Shown: positions 4,741 through 5,782 of the stretch, in pieces
How positions within the stretch are numbered: position 1 is the stretch's first letter
Layout: every line of letters starts with the position of its first letter
From: Clostridia bacterium
Lineage (GTDB): Bacteria; Aerophobota; Aerophobia; Aerophobales; AE-B3A
Assembly: GCA_009618505.1 (NCBI GenBank)
Contig: WJOQ01000279.1
Location: 1-5,782, forward strand
Direction of reading: 5' to 3'
Length of the DNA stretch: 5,782 nucleotides
Notes under the pieces: generated by a model
Database searches by the model: none
What the model was told of the DNA's origin: nothing
What the model saw: only the letters and a program-made list of their open reading frames with translations
Program-made: the position numbers and the translations under genes

Positions 4741-5782
4741 TTATATGATTTCCTCAGTTATTTTCGAAATAAAACTACGATAGCCATGAGAATCCATAAA
4801 GACTACCTCAGCCTTCATCTCTTTTATCTCAATAAGAGAAGAAAAATAAGGATTTTCTTCTATTCTTTCCCTTAAGAGAAGAAGAAGCTCCCCTTTTTCT
4901 TCCTGCCCTAATTCACCTTTCATAGTTTCCATCAACTTGTCGGTTATATAGTGCTGAAGCATTATCTGCTGAATAGTAGGCCAGACAGTTTCAAAACCTC
5001 TCAATTCAGAGATACTTTCTGGATCGGACAAATATTTCTGAAGTTCTTCCGGATTTTTTCTTAAAATGCCGTATTCCTCCTTGGTCATTTCTAAGGTATC
5101 CTCTTTTATCTTCTCTACCCGACTCTTAAAATCTTCAATCCCAGCCAGTTCCTTTTCTTTTTCTGACCTGGAAAGGTCCCGAGCTTCTAGCTTGAGCTCT
5201 TCCCTCTCCAGACTCCTCAAAATCAAATCTATACCTGGCCCTATCCTCTCCAAGTAAGTCCCATACTGATAAGTCATCATTGGACTTCTAAAAATCTGAG
5301 ATTTTATTATCTCCTCCATTCTTCCTTCATCCCAGAGCTTTTTAAAATAGGAACCATAGAAGACCTCCTCCATCTCTTCTTCATTCTCCAAGTCCAGCAA
5401 AGGACTCCCATAAGGGTCCAGGAGCTCTCCTCTCCATTCGTCAACTACTGAGGCAACATCCCTGGCCAGTCTCTTCGTTCCCTTTCCATCATAGTCATAT
5501 TCGGTCCAGGATTCCCTATCGTTGACTACGAAATCGAAGTCAATCTCTACTACTTCGTAATATCCTCCGTAGGCTCCGGCAAGAAGTTGCAATCCCTTCT
5601 TATAGAGACTATCAATAGGAGCGGCAAACATCATATGAGCAACGAATTCTTGCAGTTGAGTAAAATCTATCTTATGAGTATAAACTAATGGGGGAGGCAG
5701 TTGCCAGAAGAGTTCTTTTTTAGGAAAAATGGGTAAACCCTCACCAAATCTACAGACTCTTACTCCTCTTGAGAAAAGAGGA
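4741..5782 (-). CDS. Uncharacterised protein, C-terminal 346 residues (5' end outside window)
   Basis: I do not recognise the family. The frame stays open to the right edge (first whole codon 5781-5779). The first visible ATG pair (5634-5632 and 5631-5629) has no ribosome site, so the true start almost certainly lies beyond the window. The visible N-terminal part (about 1-110) mixes aromatic and hydrophobic residues, including L28-P-P-P and a D/Y/E-rich stretch near 80-100 (T93-E-Y-D-Y-D-G). A strongly charged helical region, likely coiled coil, spans about 186-237, followed by helix-rich sequence to the end at E-E-I-I. There is no membrane span or signal in the visible part, and no known catalytic motif. 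It ends with TAA followed by in-frame TAG, where the tandem repeat begins. It precedes the 565-residue gene on the same strand, so the two may belong together. Total length is unknown and could be much larger. Confidence 0.82.
   Translation of the reverse strand, partial: PLFSRGVRVCRFGEGLPIFPKKELFWQLPPPLVYTHKIDFTQLQEFVAHMMFAAPIDSLYKKGLQLLAGAYGGYYEVVEIDFDFVVNDRESWTEYDYDGKGTKRLARDVASVVDEWRGELLDPYGSPLLDLENEEEMEEVFYGSYFKKLWDEGRMEEIIKSQIFRSPMMTYQYGTYLERIGPGIDLILRSLEREELKLEARDLSRSEKEKELAGIEDFKSRVEKIKEDTLEMTKEEYGILRKNPEELQKYLSDPESISELRGFETVWPTIQQIMLQHYITDKLMETMKGELGQEEKGELLLLLRERIEENPYFSSLIEIKEMKAEVVFMDSHGYRSFISKITEEII

Noticed and set aside
5764..5782. 7-bp perfect inverted repeat TCCTCTT...AAGAGGA at the right edge
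   Set aside because: It lies inside the open coding frame and is short enough to be chance.

Overview
The window looks like chromosomal DNA from an uncultured, probably anaerobic bacterium. Bacterial origin is supported by Shine-Dalgarno sequences (GGAGG type), near-consensus sigma70-like promoters and the N-terminus of a single-domain QueF. The intergenic DNA is AT-rich and purine-rich codons such as AGA are common. A SPASM radical-SAM enzyme suits an oxygen-poor lifestyle. Nothing here fixes the phylum, and there are no rRNA, tRNA, CRISPR, phage or transposase genes.

Layout. (1) At the left, on the minus strand, thioredoxin (298-633) is followed after 21 bases by queF (276 to the left edge). 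queF is not obvious because a longer open frame overlaps it on the same strand, but the real frame carries the QueF active-site and substrate-binding motifs. (2) The 362-base divergent gap 634-995 is dense in signals. It holds two minus-strand promoters facing thioredoxin, one plus-strand promoter facing an ArsR gene, a Fur/PerR-like box on the proximal thioredoxin promoter, two 18-19 bp dyads and a 10-bp direct repeat touching both back-to-back promoters. (3) On the plus strand an ArsR-type regulator (996-1364) and a SPASM radical-SAM protein (1384-2823) form a two-gene operon with 19 bases between them. (4) On the minus strand lie two large genes I cannot assign to a family: a 565-residue membrane protein (2815-4512) and the C-terminal 346 residues of a second protein that runs off the right edge (4741-5782). 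The 228 bases between them are mostly repeat DNA: a palindromic REP-like element and a 40-bp tandem repeat. The radical-SAM gene and the membrane-protein gene converge and overlap by 9 bases at their stop codons.

How the parts may fit (inference). Thioredoxin with QueF is a plausible redox partnership, because QueF has an oxidation-sensitive catalytic cysteine. The ArsR protein has kept only one cysteine of the classical metal site and probably controls its own operon, perhaps through the dyad on its promoter. The radical-SAM enzyme has the cysteines for a SAM-binding cluster and for SPASM auxiliary clusters, but no substrate or precursor peptide is visible. The most promising unknowns are the ArsR/radical-SAM operon and the two orphan proteins.
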